The translations under genes and the position numbers were made by a program. A stretch of 64,000 nucleotides of DNA from Triticum aestivum. Taxonomy: Eukaryota; Streptophyta; Magnoliopsida; Poales; Poaceae. Positions within the stretch are counted from its first letter, which is position 1, and each line of letters begins with the position of its first letter. Of the stretch, positions 1 to 11,115 are shown piece after piece. The stretch covers positions 178,746,353-178,810,352 of the forward strand of contig NC_057800.1 in the NCBI RefSeq assembly GCF_018294505.1, given 5' to 3'. The notes below the pieces were generated by a model, which saw only the letters and a program-made list of their open reading frames with translations, was not told the origin of the DNA and searched no databases.

Positions 1-548
1 GGAGTTGAACCAAGGAGTTTGTAAGGGCAAGGAGATCGCCTACTTCGTGAAGATCTACCGCTAGTGAGGCAAGTCCTGTGTGGGCGATGGCCATGGTGGG
101 ATAGACAAGGTTGCTTCTTCGTGGACCCTTTGTGGGCGGTTGCTTCTTCGTGGACCCTTCGTGGGTGGAGCCCTTTGTGGACTCGCGCAACCGTTACCCT
201 TTGTGGGTGGAGCCCTGTGTGGACTCGCGCAACCGTTACCCTTTGTGGGTTGAAGTCTCCATCAACGTGGATGTAGGATAGCACCACCTATCCGAACCAC
301 GGGAAAAACATCCGTGTCTCCAATTGCGTTTGAATTCTCCAAACCCTTTCCCTTACATTCTTGCAAGTTGCATGCTTTAGATTCCGCTGCCAATATACTC
401 TTTGCATGCTTGCTTGAATTGTGTGATGATTGCTTGAGTTGTCCTACAATAGCTAAAATCTGCCAAGAACTAAAATTGGGAAAAGGTTACGTTTTTATTT
501 GGTCAAGTAGTCTAATCACCCCCCTCTAGACATACTTTCGATCCTACA
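1..548 (+). mobile_element. 3' part of an LTR (probably Copia) inserted in CACTA-1
   Basis: The segment has no credible gene and stops abruptly at ...CGATCCTACA, a CA end as expected for the 3' end of an LTR. GGCC-rich CACTA subterminal DNA begins directly after it. The last 60 bases (T-rich, then CCCCCTCTAGACATAC) resemble U5 ends of Triticeae Copia elements that I remember. The 5' end of the LTR lies outside the window, so the target duplication cannot be checked. The superfamily call is tentative. Confidence 0.5.
164..247 (+). repeat. Two tandem 42-bp units inside the LTR
   Basis: A 42-bp unit beginning GGTGGAGCCC and ending CCCTTTGTG occurs twice head to tail (164-205 and 206-247) with one difference. 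Shorter, looser copies of GTGGACCCTT precede it from about 121. It looks like a replication-slippage duplication in the LTR. Confidence 0.8.
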
Positions 549-1793
549 GAAACAGTAGGCCTTCTACGGGCCGTAGAAACAATGGGCCTTCTATGGGCCA
601 TAGAAACAATTGGCCTTCTACGGGCCGTATCATCAATGGGCCTTATACAGGCCGTATGATCGATTGGCCAAACATGGGCCAATAGCAGCCGCATTATGGC
701 CGTAAACGGGCTAGAGTTGGAATCGTCCGTTCATGGGCCGACCATAACGGGCCATCATTAATAGGCCGTATTTGATGACGCTATGAAAACGGCCCGACGT
801 ATTAACGGACCACAAATGGGCCGACTATAACCACAGGTTGAATTTGGCACACAAGCAGAAAATGACACTAACGGGCTGTAAGTAAACGAATGCTGGAAAT
901 GATCCCAAGAATAAATGGGCTCTAAGAAGGTCAAAAGATAACATGGGATGAAAACGGCCCAATGGAATAACTGGCCATTAATGGGTATAAAGTGATACAC
1001 TGTTCCTTAGGGGCCAGTTTCACCATGGGCCGTTAATGGGTGTAAAGTGATACACTGTTCATTACGGGCCAGTTTCACCACAGCATGTTAATAGGCCAAG
1101 AGTTACATAGGGCCTCATATGGGCCGAAAGACGTCATGGGCCATACATGGGCCAGAAGTGAAAACGGACTGGAATCATATTGGATGGCCCAGATGACGCT
1201 ACTGGGCCTAATTCAGATAGGGCGCAATGGGCCTTGGGTTAGCGGGCTGTAAATGGGCTATATGCGAACATGCCGTTAATAGGCTTTCCATGGGCCGGCC
1301 CGCCACCTTTTGACCAAGTCAAATGGGCCAGCCTTTTCACAGGAATGGGCCTCTGTTGGGCCGTGCCACATGCCGACGTATCATAGGCACCTTCTGTCCA
1401 ATGAGTGGATGACACCTGTCCCAACGATGAGCCGACATGTGTTTTGTCCAGCCAATGATGATTTTACACGTGGAAAATCCCCATTGGCCAGGGCTGTTAA
1501 CGGGTTACCGGATCCAAAACCCGACTCGATAGCGTAATGGCGTTCCGTTACGGTGGATGCCATGTGTCGGTCACCCTTGACGAAAGCACTTCTGTGGCGC
1601 GCATTTTATCGTCATGCAAGTGGACACTTCCGTGATGATAATTTTGGTAATGTCATGGAACACTTCTACGACAGCACAGGTATGAATATCTTGATTCTGT
1701 CATAAATTTGTCATGGATGTACATGCATGACAAAAAACACGACCTACTGTGACAAACACGTATCATCATGGAAGTGTATTTTTTTTTGTAGTG
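549..1793. mobile_element. CACTA-1: right terminal region of a CACTA transposon
   Basis: The segment ends TTTTTTTTTGTAGTG at 1793, the inverse of a CACTACAAAAA terminal repeat. It is packed with GGGCC/GGCCC motifs from 549 to about 1500. It aligns along most of its length with the right end of CACTA-2 (about 32190-33422), including the last 180 bases almost base for base, so both belong to one family. To the right lies the 3' untranslated region of Gypsy-A. The left end of the element is outside the window, beyond the inserted LTR. No gene is present. Confidence 0.85.
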
Positions 1794-2749
1794 GGCCCTT
1801 CACAGAGGAAAGCAGAGGTTGTCATGTGCTTTTATGGTTGGATGCACAAAATCTTAATTCGAAAGAACATCGCTTTATATTGCCACTTGTGATATGGACC
1901 TTTATTATGCACTCCATTGCTTTTATTTCTTCCACATCACAAGATCATATAAAGCTTATTTTCTCCACACTAATAAATCATACATATTTAGAGAGCAATT
2001 TTTATTGCTTGCAACGATGACAACTTACTTGAAGGATCTTATTCAATCCATAGGTAGATATGGTGGACTCTCATGGCAAAACTAGGTTTAAGGATATTTG
2101 GAAGCACAAGTAGTATCTCTACTTGATGCAAAGAATTTGGCTAGCATGAGAGGGAAAGGCAAGCTCAACATGTTGGATGATCCATGACAATATAATTTAT
2201 CTCAGATGTAAGAAAACATAACCCATTACGCTGTCTTCCTTGTCCAACATCAACTCTTTAGCATGTCATATTTTAATGAGTGCTCACAATCATAAAAGAT
2301 GTCCAAGATAGTATATTTATATGTGAAAACCTCTCTTTGTTTATTACTTCCTGTTAATTGCAACGATGACCAAAACTATGTTTGTCAACTCTCAACAACT
2401 TTTATTCATCATACTCTTTATATGTCAAGTCATTACTCTCCATAAGATTCATATGATCTCTTTATTTCTTCTCTTTTATTCTATCCCCTCAAGATCATAG
2501 CAAAATAATCAAGCCCTTGACTCAACACTTATCTTTATTATATATATCTCACGGACTCGATTACATAGAAGGATCATAAAGCAAAACTAAAAACTAGATC
2601 ATATCAAAACTTTATTCTACTAGATCAAGATATAACCAAAAGGATCGAACTAATAAAAAACGGTAAAGATAAAAGTGTGATGGTGATACGATACCAGCGC
2701 ACTCCCCCAAGCTTAGCAGTTGCCAAGGGGAGTGCCCATACCAATGTGT
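1794..2749 (-). other. Gypsy-A 3' untranslated region
   Basis: This is AT-rich DNA without a credible ORF on either strand. On the minus strand it follows the third ORF. A purine-rich tract (the complement of CACTCCCCCAAGC, near 2699-2712) lies at its start, but the sequence continues as internal region, so this is not the LTR boundary. No regulatory element is recognised. Confidence 0.6.
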
Positions 2750-3271
2750 TTATGTCTCCTTCCTTGGAATTGGTGATGATGGAGTTGTTGATGATGTAGG
2801 CTTATCATCCATCTTCCAAGGCATAGGCTCACCATCATAGAAGGATGATCGAGTCTCCGGGATCCTCAAATATGCAGCCAAACTCATCCTCTTGAATCTA
2901 TATTCATACTCATACTTTTGGTTTTATAGCTCATAGATCTAGGCTTGGAGGTGCTCGATTTTCTCGTGAAGCTTGAAGATGGCCTCCCCAATGTTCTTGT
3001 CATCTAGCTTATGGTTGTTGGTGAACTCCATGATCATTATATGATTGGAGTCGAGTCCACGTTCCACCATCTCCTGGCACTTGAAAACTTGTTGCTCCAA
3101 TGCCCCAAACCTTGTCTCCATGCTTCCGGTCCTCCTTGGTCCCTCAACATCGCGAATATGCAGCAACCCCTCACGCATCTCAATGGTTTGAGGGTGTTGC
3201 AGCACCTCCGCGAGGTAGGGGTTGATGAACTTCTCGAAGAACCTGTCCTTGGGGGCACTTGAAGACGTCAT
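2750..3271 (-). pseudogene. Gypsy-A third ORF downstream of pol (function unknown)
   Basis: The frame starts with ATG at 3271 and runs 174 codons to a TAA at 2752-2750. It is interrupted by two in-frame stops near 2940 and 2925; the first, TAG, is explained by CAG-to-TAG. The first 110 residues are charged and helical, with heptad-like hydrophobic spacing near the end (KLHEKIEHLQ), suggesting a coiled coil. It sits after integrase, where Athila-type elements often carry an extra or env-like ORF, but I see no membrane segment or signal peptide and would not call it an envelope gene. I recognise it as a recurrent Triticeae Gypsy ORF of unknown role. Confidence 0.6.
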
Positions 3272-3549
3272 GGCATTCTAGATCTATCAGAAAAACAGCT
3301 CGAAACAAAGACATGGGATATTTGCGTGATACGGTGGTCAAAACCTTCGGGAGATTATATAATGAATTTTTACCGACCAGAAGAAGTATCGTGCAAGAAA
3401 ACAGAGTCCGGAGAGCACACTAGGTGCCCACGAGGCAGGGGGCACGCCCTCCACCCTCGTGGAAGCCTCGTGTCCTTCCTGGATTACTTCTTATTTTCCT
3501 ATTTTCTTAAATATTCCAAAACGAAGAAAAATTGCAATTAGAACTGTTT

Positions 3550-5244
3550 TGAAGTCAGTTTACTTACCGTACCTCATACCCATTCCTTTTTGGAGTCTCA
3601 AAATGTTCTGGAAAGTGTCCCTTATGTATTCCTCCGGGGTTACGATTTCAATAACATTAGTTTCAACATTTATGGGATTACCTGATATAGAATGTTTGAT
3701 TCTTTGACCTTTCACCACCCTCGGATTTGTGCCTTCAAAGTTGTTGATTTTTATGGCACCGAAACGATAGACCTCCTCGATGTCTTAAGGACCTTCCCAT
3801 TTAGAGAGGAGTTTGCCTGCAAAAATTCTTAAACAAGAGTTGTATAACAATACATAATCACCTACATTAAACTGACGATTCTGTATCCTTTTATCATGCC
3901 ATCTTTTAACCTTTTCTTTAGAAGTTTAGCATTCTCGTAGGCCTGGGTTCTCCATTCATCAAGTGAGCTAATGTCAAAAAGCCTCTTCTCACCAGCAAGT
4001 TTGAAGTCATAGTTGAGCTCTTTAATAGCCCAATATGCTTTATGTTCTAATTCAAGAGGTAAGTGACATGCGTTACCATAAACCATTTTATATGGCGACA
4101 TACCCATAGGATTTTTATATGCAGTTCTATAAGGCCATAATGCATCATCAAGTTTCTTGGACCAATTCTTTCTAGATCTATTAGCAGCCTTTTGCAAAAT
4201 TAATTTAAGCTCTCTATTGCTCAGTTCTACTTGACCACAAGACTGTGGATGATATGGAGATGCAATTCTTTGATTAACATCATACTTAGCAAGCATTTTA
4301 CGAAAAGCACCATGAATAAAATGTGAACCACCATCAGTCATTAGATATCTAGGGACTCCAAACCTCAGAAAAATAACTTCTTTAAGCATCTTAATAGAGG
4401 TGTTATGATCAGCACTACTAGTTGGAATAGCTTCTACCCATTTAGTAACGTAATCAACAACAACTAAAATATGTGTATACCCACTAGAGGAAGGAAAAGG
4501 TCCCATATAATCAAAGCCCCAAACATCAAATGGTTCAATAACAAGTGAATGATTCATAGGCATTTCATGACGTCTACTAATATTACCAATTCTTTGACAT
4601 TCATCACAAGACAAAACAAACTTACGGGCATCCTTGAAGAGAGTAGGCCAATAAAACCTGGATTGCAATACCTTATGTGCAGTTCTATCTCCAGAATGGT
4701 GTCCTCCATTGGCCTCGGAGTGACACTTGTGTAGGATCTGTTTCTATTCATGCTCAGGTACACAACGTCTAATAACACCATCTACTCCTTTATAAAGATG
4801 TGGGTCATCCCAGAAGTAATGTCTTAAATCATAGAAGAACTTTTTATTTTGCTGGTATGTGAAACTAGGTGGTATAAATGTGGCAACAATATAATTAGCA
4901 TAATCAGCATACCATGGAGAAGTACGCTAATTGTTCATCAGGAAAGCTATCATCAATAGGTAGTGGGTCATCAAGAACATTTTCTAACCTAGATAAGTTG
5001 TCTGCAACGGGGTTCTCAGCTCCCTTTCTATCAATAATATGCAAATCAAATTCTTGAAGCAAGAGGACCCATCTAATAAGTCTAGGCTTAGCATCTTTCT
5101 TTTCCATAAGATATTTAATAGCAACATGATTAGTGTGAACAGTTACTTTAGAATCAACGATATAAGGTCTGAACTTATCACAAGCAAATACAACTGCTAA
5201 AAATTCTTTTTCAGTAGTAGCATTATTTCTTTGAGCACTATCTA
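3550..5244 (-). pseudogene. Gypsy-A pol, 3' part: end of RNase H, integrase
   Basis: On the minus strand, 5244-4904 encodes the end of RNase H ([39 protein letters not shown]). After a frame change near 4925 the integrase zinc-binding segment follows (HSEANGGHHSG, CDECQRIG; about 4720-4590). Then comes the catalytic core at 4560-4100 with D in FDYMGPF, D in MTDGGSHF and E in GQVELSNRE, the DDE triad. The core (3862-4668) is open, but the frame shifts again near 3890 and stops occur downstream, so the protein is broken. The 5' boundary at 5244 is the CACTA-2 insertion point, and the other part of RNase H lies at 33423-33630. Integrase would insert the cDNA copy; this copy cannot make it. Confidence 0.9.
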
Positions 5245-5264
5245 CACTACCAAAAAAAGACACA
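5245..5264 (+). repeat. CACTA-2 left terminal inverted repeat
   Basis: CACTACCAAAAAAAGACACA begins right after the CTA target copy. Compared with the inverted right end, it matches CACTAC and the A run, and TCCGTGA occurs shortly inside both ends. It has one extra C after CACTAC. Confidence 0.9.
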
Positions 5265-5579
5265 TCCGTGACATTTTGGGCCGAACAAACTTTTTTTCTA
5301 TCATACGTATGACACTTCTATGACGATAATTGTAACAAAACCCAGTATCATCATAGATGTGGTGGGCTCCTACTTCTATGACAAAAAATCATGACAGAAA
5401 ATGGGCTTTTCGTCCTGGGCGGGTCAGAGACGCAGCTGCATGACATTCTTTGGGCTGTCCATGATGGAAAAAACCGTGGTAGAAGCGAGGGCGAGGAAAA
5501 TTTCAGGGAGTTCCCGGTTACCGTGGGAGGTCGGGGGCCGAGTGATGCGCGTTTCTCTCGTACACGTACGTGCGTGTGT
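5265..5579. other. CACTA-2 left subterminal region
   Basis: This is non-coding. It contains several short TTCTATGAC/TCATGAC motifs (for example near 5310, 5370 and 5390) and two copies of ATCATCATAG/ATGACGATA, which also occur in inverse form near the right end. These may be transposase-binding subterminal motifs. Unlike the right end, it is poor in GGGCC. Confidence 0.5.
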
Positions 5580-5664
5580 GCGAGGCGTTTGCTCTAACTG
5601 AACCCGAGCGAGGCGTTGGGCTCTAACTGAACCCGAGCGAGGCGTTGGGCTCTAACTGAACCCG
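5580..5664 (+). repeat. Three tandem 28-29 bp units
   Basis: The unit GCGAGGCGTTGGGCTCTAAC followed by TGAACCCGA recurs at 5580, 5608 and 5637; the last copy runs into the next array. Confidence 0.85.
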
Positions 5665-5890
5665 TTTTGCGGTACGCCACACCCCTCCCGATGAACAGGA
5701 CCCCCATTTCGACCGTAGGACGTCGTTTCGTCCATTTTGCGGTACGCCACACCCCTCCCGATCAACAGGACCCCCGTTTCGATCGTAGGAGGTGCGTTTC
5801 CTTCGTTTTGCGGTACGCCACACCCTCCCGATCAACAGGACCCTCGTTTCGACCGTAGGAGGTCCGTTTCCTCCATTCTGCGGTACGCCA
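5665..5890 (+). repeat. Tandem 70-bp repeat, about three copies
   Basis: Units start with GCGGTACGCCACACCC at 5669, 5739 and 5810 (spacing 70 and 71), and a fourth copy starts and decays at 5880. Each contains AACAGGACCC and TTTCGACCGTAGGA. The long ORFs across it on both strands are translations of the repeat, not genes. Confidence 0.88.
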
Positions 5891-5980
5891 GGCCTCGTTT
5901 CCATCGCCTGTTCCGTCCAAGCCCTCCCAATGAACACGACCACGCATTCCGTTCCGACCCAGCCGGTTGGCTCCCACGCG

Positions 5981-6092
5981 TTCCGTTGCCTCCCGATGAA
6001 CACGACGCATTCCGTTGCCTCCCCATGAACACGAGCATTCCGTTGCCTCCCCATGAACATGATGCATTCCGTTGCCTCCCTATGAACACGAC
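5981..6092 (+). repeat. Tandem 28-29 bp repeat, four copies
   Basis: Units start TTCCGTTGCCTCCC at 5981, 6010, 6038 and 6067 and contain ATGAACACGA. There are no unique spacers between units, so this is a minisatellite and not a CRISPR-like array. From 6093 to 6400 the sequence is unique and non-coding, rich in TACGTACG. Confidence 0.88.
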
Positions 6093-7054
6093 AACGATGT
6101 TGTTTCTCCGTTCCGACCCAACCATGTACACGAGCCCTGGCCGTACGTATGCGCGAGTAGGCGTTCGAGACCCTACCCATATGTATATATGTGGCCGTAT
6201 TTTCTTTCTTGCACCCTGGCCGCTGTACGTACGTGTACATGCTACTTGCGCTCCTCTACTACGGCACGTGCGCGCCTCTACTACGACACGTGCGCGCCTC
6301 TACATCGACCAGTATATATGTACGTACACGTTCGCGACCAGAATGACAACACTACGTACGCTTCGACCAGGTGGGTCCCGACTATCAGGCACTTCCTTGA
6401 GTAAGCAGATGTAGATGGTGGGTCCCAGCAGTCAGGGGGCGAATCGTTTTTTTCCCAGACGCACTTCCTTGCGTGCGAAGGTGTGGCTGGTGGGTCCCAG
6501 CAGTCAGGGGAAACATTTTTTTTGCGAAATACGGTGGCCCGTCTAGTGGGTCCCCGCTGTTAGGTGGAGGAATAATTATTTTGCACGTAATAAGGAGGCA
6601 CTTCCTTGCTGCGGCCGTGGACCCAGCTGTTAGCCTCTCCACATACAGTCCACGTCTGATGGAAGCCGTTCCTTGACCACGCTGCGCCGAGAGCACCAGG
6701 GCGGTGTACGACGGCGAGGCCTAGGAAGGGGACGAAGCGGAGCCGGGGAAGACGCGGCAGTGGATGCCCACGCGTAGAGGAGTACGAGGGTTCACTGGTT
6801 CGCTGCGGTGTGAGGCTGCCGTCGCTGCAGAATAACAGGGGGTTGGGTGAGTAGAGGGATGGCCTGCCATTGGTGGGAGTAGTAGGGGGCGGTGAGGCCT
6901 CCGCTGCATCGTAGCCGGCCACGGGAGGCAGGAGCACGAGGCACGACCGGCGCTGGTTTGGGCGGCTGGAGCAAGAAGACCAGAGGTTGAAGAAGCACTA
7001 CGGCCGTTGGATGGACATCGTACGGTCACTGGAGCTAGAATCATGCATATATTG

Positions 7055-7092
7055 ACTAAGTTGACAAAGCCCTCCGTCCCCGTCAACTTAGT
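7055..7092. other. Hairpin at the tip of array unit 1
   Basis: This is a perfect 11-bp inverted repeat, ACTAAGTTGAC and GTCAACTTAGT, around a 16-base loop. It contains TTGAC on both arms (a W-box core, possibly by chance). Confidence 0.7.
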
Positions 7093-8660
7093 AGGCCCAC
7101 AAGTCAGCCTGCCACTATACTGGGTCCCAGCTAACAAGGGGAGTATTCATTTTTTTGTGCATAATAAGGAGGCACTTCCTTGCGTGGGAAGATATAGCTG
7201 GTGGGTCCGAGCTGTCAGCGGCGGTAACATTTTTACGCAAAATACAGAGGCCCTTTCGGTGGGTCCCTGATGTCAGGTGGAGGAATCATTATTTTGTGCG
7301 TAATAAGGAGGCATTTCCTTGCGTGCGGCCGTGGACCCAGCTATCGGCCTCTCCATGTACAGTCCACTTTAGATGCATGTCGATCGTTGACCATGTTGAC
7401 CAGGCCGTGCCGAGAGCACCAAGGCAGTGGACGACGGTGAGGCCTAGTATGGGAATGACACGAAGGCAGGGAAGACTCGACAGTTGTTTCCCACGTGGAG
7501 GGGAGTACGACTGTACGAGGGTTTACTGGTTCGTCTGCCATCGCCGGAGAATAACAGCAGGTGTGGGTGAGTAGAGGGATGGCTAGGCCAGCGATGGGAG
7601 TACAGTGGGGCGGTGAGGCCTGGGCGGCAGCAGAGCCGACCGCGGGGATGAGGGAGTAGGCAGTCCTCCCGCCGGCGCTTGTTTGAGCGGCTGGAAGAGG
7701 AAGAGGAGAGATTGAAGAAGCACGACGGCCGTTCGATGGACATCCAATAATCACTGCTTGTGCGTCAACCTTTTTTTAGGAAAGCCTCAAATCTGTGGAA
7801 AACAACATACAACCCATTTGCTAATTCTTAAGGTCTTTTTTGGAGCCCATATTCTTTTTGATAGCATTACAGCCCATATTGTGGCCACGGTTAAAAAATT
7901 ATACGAAATTTTGCATATTTCGGTGCGGTCCGAACTGTTTTTAATCCCGAAATTCGACTCACATTCAAACTGATTTTAAAAATAAATGTATATCAATATA
8001 AAATCGAACAAATTCTCCACGCATAAAAATTAATGTAATTTAAAATCTCGAAATGAAAAAAAAGATATTTGAAACTAATTGCTGGTTTGATGTGTTTTAA
8101 AAATGTACAATCCATTTCTCATTACTGATGGGCCATTTTCTCGGCCAGCCGAATGAAAGATCTCCTCGTCTTGAAAGATTTGCAGCCCAACAGGCCTGAC
8201 AAAGCGACTTACTTGGCAAATCACAAAAAAACTGGGCTGTGGCCGTGGACCCAGCTGTCAGCCTCTCCATGTACACTACTCTTCCGATGGAAGTCGTTCC
8301 TTGCCATGTTGACCACGCCGCGCCGAGAGAACCACGGCGGTGGACGACGGCGAGGCGTAGGAAAGGGACGACACGGAGCCGAGGAAGACGCGACAGTGGA
8401 AGCCCGTGCGGAGAGGAGTACGAGGGTTCATTGGTTCGGCTGCGGTGTTTGGCTGCCGTCACCGAAGGGCCTAGCCAGCGGTGGGAATAGTAGGGGGCGG
8501 TGAGGCCTCCGCGGTAGCACAGCCGGCCACGGGAGGCAGGAGCATGCGGCACGACCGGCGCTTCTTTGGGCGGCTGGAGCAAGAAGACCAGAGGTTGAAG
8601 AAGCACTACGGCCATTGGATGGACATCGTACGGTCACTAGAGCTAGAATTGTTCATATTG

Positions 8661-8698
8661 ACTAAGTTGACAAAGCCCTCTGTTCCTGTCAACTTAGT
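8661..8698. other. Hairpin at the tip of array unit 3
   Basis: The same perfect 11-bp arms occur here as at 7055, while the 16-base loop has changed (CCCTCTGTTCCT against CCCTCCGTCCCC). The arms are conserved better than the loop. Confidence 0.7.
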
Positions 8699-9310
8699 AG
8701 GCCCATAAGTCAGCCTCCCACAATGGTGGGTCCCAGCTAGCAGGGGGTATTCATTTTTTTGTGCATAATAAGGAGGCACTTCCTTGCGTGCGAAGATATA
8801 GCTGGTGGGTCCAACATGTCAGCGGGGGATACGTTTTTTTCATGAAATACAGAGGCCCTTCCGGTGGGTCCCAGCTGCCAGGTGGAGGAATTATTATTTT
8901 GCGCGTACAGTCCACGACCAATGGATGTCGTTTGTTGACCACGTTGACCAGGCCGCGCCGAGAGCACCATGGCGGTGGACGATGGCGAGGCCTAGGAAGG
9001 GAACAACACGGAGCCGGGGAAGACTTGGCAGTGGTTGCCCACGCGGTGGGGAGTACGAGGGTTTACTGGTCCGGCTGCCGTCGCCGAAAAATAACAGGAG
9101 GTGTGGGTGAGTAGAGGAATGGCCTGACCATCAATGAAGTAGGGTGGGGAGGTGCGGCCTGTGCGGCAGCACAGCCGGCCACGGGAGGCGGGAGCAGGCA
9201 GTCCCACCAGAGCTGGTTTGGGCGGCTGGAGCAAGAAGATCAGATATTGAAGAAGCAGCACGGCCGTTGGATTAACATCCAACGGTCACTGCTGCTAGAA
9301 TAGTTTGTGG

Positions 9311-9347
9311 ACTAAGTTGACAAAGCCAAAGTACAAGTCAACCTAGT
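9311..9347. other. Hairpin at the tip of array unit 4
   Basis: Arms are ACTAAGTTGAC and GTCAACCTAGT (one mismatch) around a different loop. Together with the hairpins at 7055 and 8661 it marks the right edge of each unit except the truncated unit 2. Confidence 0.65.
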
Positions 9348-10434
9348 AGACCCACAAGTCATCCTCCAAATCTGTCCCAAACAGCATATAGCCCGAAATT
9401 TCTAGCCAGATTCAAATTAATTTTAAATCTAAATATACCTTAATTTAAATTCAATGAAATTTTACCCACACAAAAACAATGAAATTTAAAATATCAAAAT
9501 CCGAAAGAAAATAGTTTTTGGAACTAATTGCCTTTTGCTGTATTTTTTCATTTTACATCCCATTTATTATTACTTATAGCCCATTTCTTATTACATATAG
9601 CCCATTTTCTGGGCAAAATGCATCCCTCCTCGTCTTGAAAGATTTCTGGCCCAGCAGGGCGTAGAAAAGCAAGTAGGCCTATGTTGGTTATTTTGCAAAA
9701 AATAAAATAGCTGGCTAGCCATTTTCAAAAAGGAAAAAAACAAACTGGGCTGGTCATGTGCTAAACATATGAAATAAAAGCCTGGGCTAGACAGGCCACG
9801 GGTCCCACACAACCCAGTTGATACCCTTCTCCGTCCCGAAAAAACAAAATTACTGTGTGAGCTGCTAGGTTCCTATTGTCATCCTCACCATGTACAGTCA
9901 TCTCCTTATTCCTCTCGGTGTTGACCAAGTTGACAACACCCGAGGGCGGCGCCGCGGCGAGAGAACCAAGGCGGAGGACGATGGTGAGGCCTCGGACGGG
10001 AACGAATAGGAGCCGGGGAAGATCACAGCCAGCCGTGGGAGGCGGGAGCAGGCGGTCCCGCCGGAGCTGGTTTGGCTTTGGCGGCTCGAGGAAGAAGATA
10101 CTGAAGAAACGCGACATACGTTGAATGTAAATCCAACGGTCAAGGTTGGCACAATCGTTTGTTGACTAAGCGGACACCAAGTAGCATACTTTTTTATATA
10201 TAGAAAGAAAATCAAAGACTTGGGAAGGCATACAGAACAAGCTAGTGTACCAGTAAAGAGACGTTGCCGCATTTTAGAAAAAAGAAAGACGTGCTCCTGT
10301 AGCTGGATCGAATCCAAACCTAGACTATGACTATCTATGCTACTCTGCAAGTAATGAAACTGACATATCCAACGTTCGCTTCTCCTCTTCTGTACTTACT
10401 CTGCCTAGCATCAGAAGCTCTGGCCGCAGCAACC

Positions 10435-11115
10435 ATGTCCGCTGGATGCTCGTCCACCTACTCTTCAGCAGGAAACAAGCAGATATGCGCCAAGTCGCCA
10501 CCCGTACCATCGCCTGTGGGGCTCATTACACCCCCGCCGGCACGCGCACAATAGCCGATTGCTCATCGCAACCCGCTGTCGTTGGTGTGGTGTCACTGCT
10601 GCAAATCACGGAGAGTCATCCGTCGCATCTCAACCACAATCCGCAACCCTGGTTGAGTCTTCTACAAATGCCCGAATCATGGGGTAATAATATGTTCAAG
10701 TGTTGTTCTGCTACTTTCAGTTGTTGATTTTTTTAATAGTTTGGTTGATGATCTTCCAATTTGATTCATGCAGAAAAGGGAAGATTCATGTGATTTGTAT
10801 TTCTGGGAAGTTGCTGATGTGGGGGAATGCAACTACACTGATTATTTGGTTAGCCGAGGAATCCCAATACCAGCAGGTTGGGGTGTTGGACAAGTAACTG
10901 AAGGAACGGCAGAAGAGGAAGATGCAGAGCAGAAGGTTAAAGATGCAGTTCCTTTGATCATGGCCAAGCAACAACTGCTGAATGTCCTTGACAGCAATGA
11001 GGAGATGAAAGAGCTGGTGAAGATAATGGGCAAAATCGATGTGCTCTGTAGGATGATTGTCTCTTTATTTGCAGTGTATGTAGCACTCGTGATGTATTCA
11101 GTGGCTACGACATGA
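10435..11115 (+). pseudogene. GRF-type zinc-finger protein with C-terminal membrane helix
   Basis: Two exons are visible: 10435-10683 and 10774-11115, with a GT donor at 10684 and an AG acceptor at 10772-10773 (90-bp intron, phase 0). Exon 1 ends with a GRF finger: CHCC, then RRVIRRISTTIRNPG, a stop, and VFYKCPNHG. Exon 2 begins SCDLYFWE, giving the fourth cysteine and the F-x-W of the domain, and continues with an acidic helical stretch, MKELVKIMGKIDVL, and a hydrophobic tail (MIVSLFAVYVALVMYSVA), probably a single membrane segment. GRF fingers bind nucleic acid in other proteins; short plant GRF-plus-membrane proteins have unknown roles. Two in-frame stops, TAG at 10552 and TGA at 10654 (CGA to TGA explains the missing Arg), break it. 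The first ATG is a guess. It points away from the transposase gene and may be captured host DNA or a family accessory gene. Confidence 0.68.

Larger units (their letters stand above)
1794..5244 (-). mobile_element. Gypsy-A, 3' half (minus strand)
   Basis: This is the downstream half of a Ty3/Gypsy element read on the minus strand: RNase H, integrase, a small third ORF, then a long 3' untranslated region. CACTA-2 cuts it at 5244 in the RNase H region and it resumes at 33423. CACTA-1 cuts it at 1794. Its 3' LTR is left of the window. The gene order with an ORF after pol and the tRNA-Asp-like primer site at 36549 suggest an Athila-type element similar to wheat Fatima/Sabrina (family from memory). 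Confidence 0.9.
6400..10190 (+). repeat. Array of about 600-bp units in the CACTA-2 left arm
   Basis: Related units cover about 6480-7140, 7140-7765, 8235-8740 and 8740-9360, with a diverged fifth at about 9865-10190. A unit reads: GTGGGTCCCAGC with CTGTCAGC, a T run, GGAGGAATAATTATTTTG, AATAAGGAGGCACTTCC, CCGTGGACCCAGCTGT, a GC-rich core (GGCGGTGGACGACGGCGAGG), GGCCGTTGGATGGACATC, and finally a hairpin ACTAAGTTGAC...GTCAACTTAGT. Two AT-rich spacers (about 7770-8230 and 9365-9860) follow units 2 and 4, so the higher-order order is 1-2-spacer, 3-4-spacer, 5. Open frames in the GC-rich cores lack consistent coding signal and shift frame between units. The arrangement suggests segmental duplication in a subterminal or regulatory region. 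Confidence 0.8.

Noticed and set aside
2750..3271. Envelope gene in Gypsy-A
   Set aside because: The ORF is in the env-like position but shows no signal peptide, membrane segment or cysteine pattern.
5580..6092. CRISPR-like short regular repeats of 28-29 bp
   Set aside because: Units are directly adjacent without unique spacers, the context is a plant transposon, and the spacing is that of minisatellites.
5623..6414. Long overlapping ORFs of 100-225 residues on both strands
   Set aside because: They are translations of tandem repeats (70 bp and 28-29 bp). Several frames are open at once and no domain is recognisable.
6560..9282. Several 100-170 residue ORFs on both strands in the 600-bp array
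   Set aside because: Frames are not kept between units, and similarity reflects the DNA repeat only.
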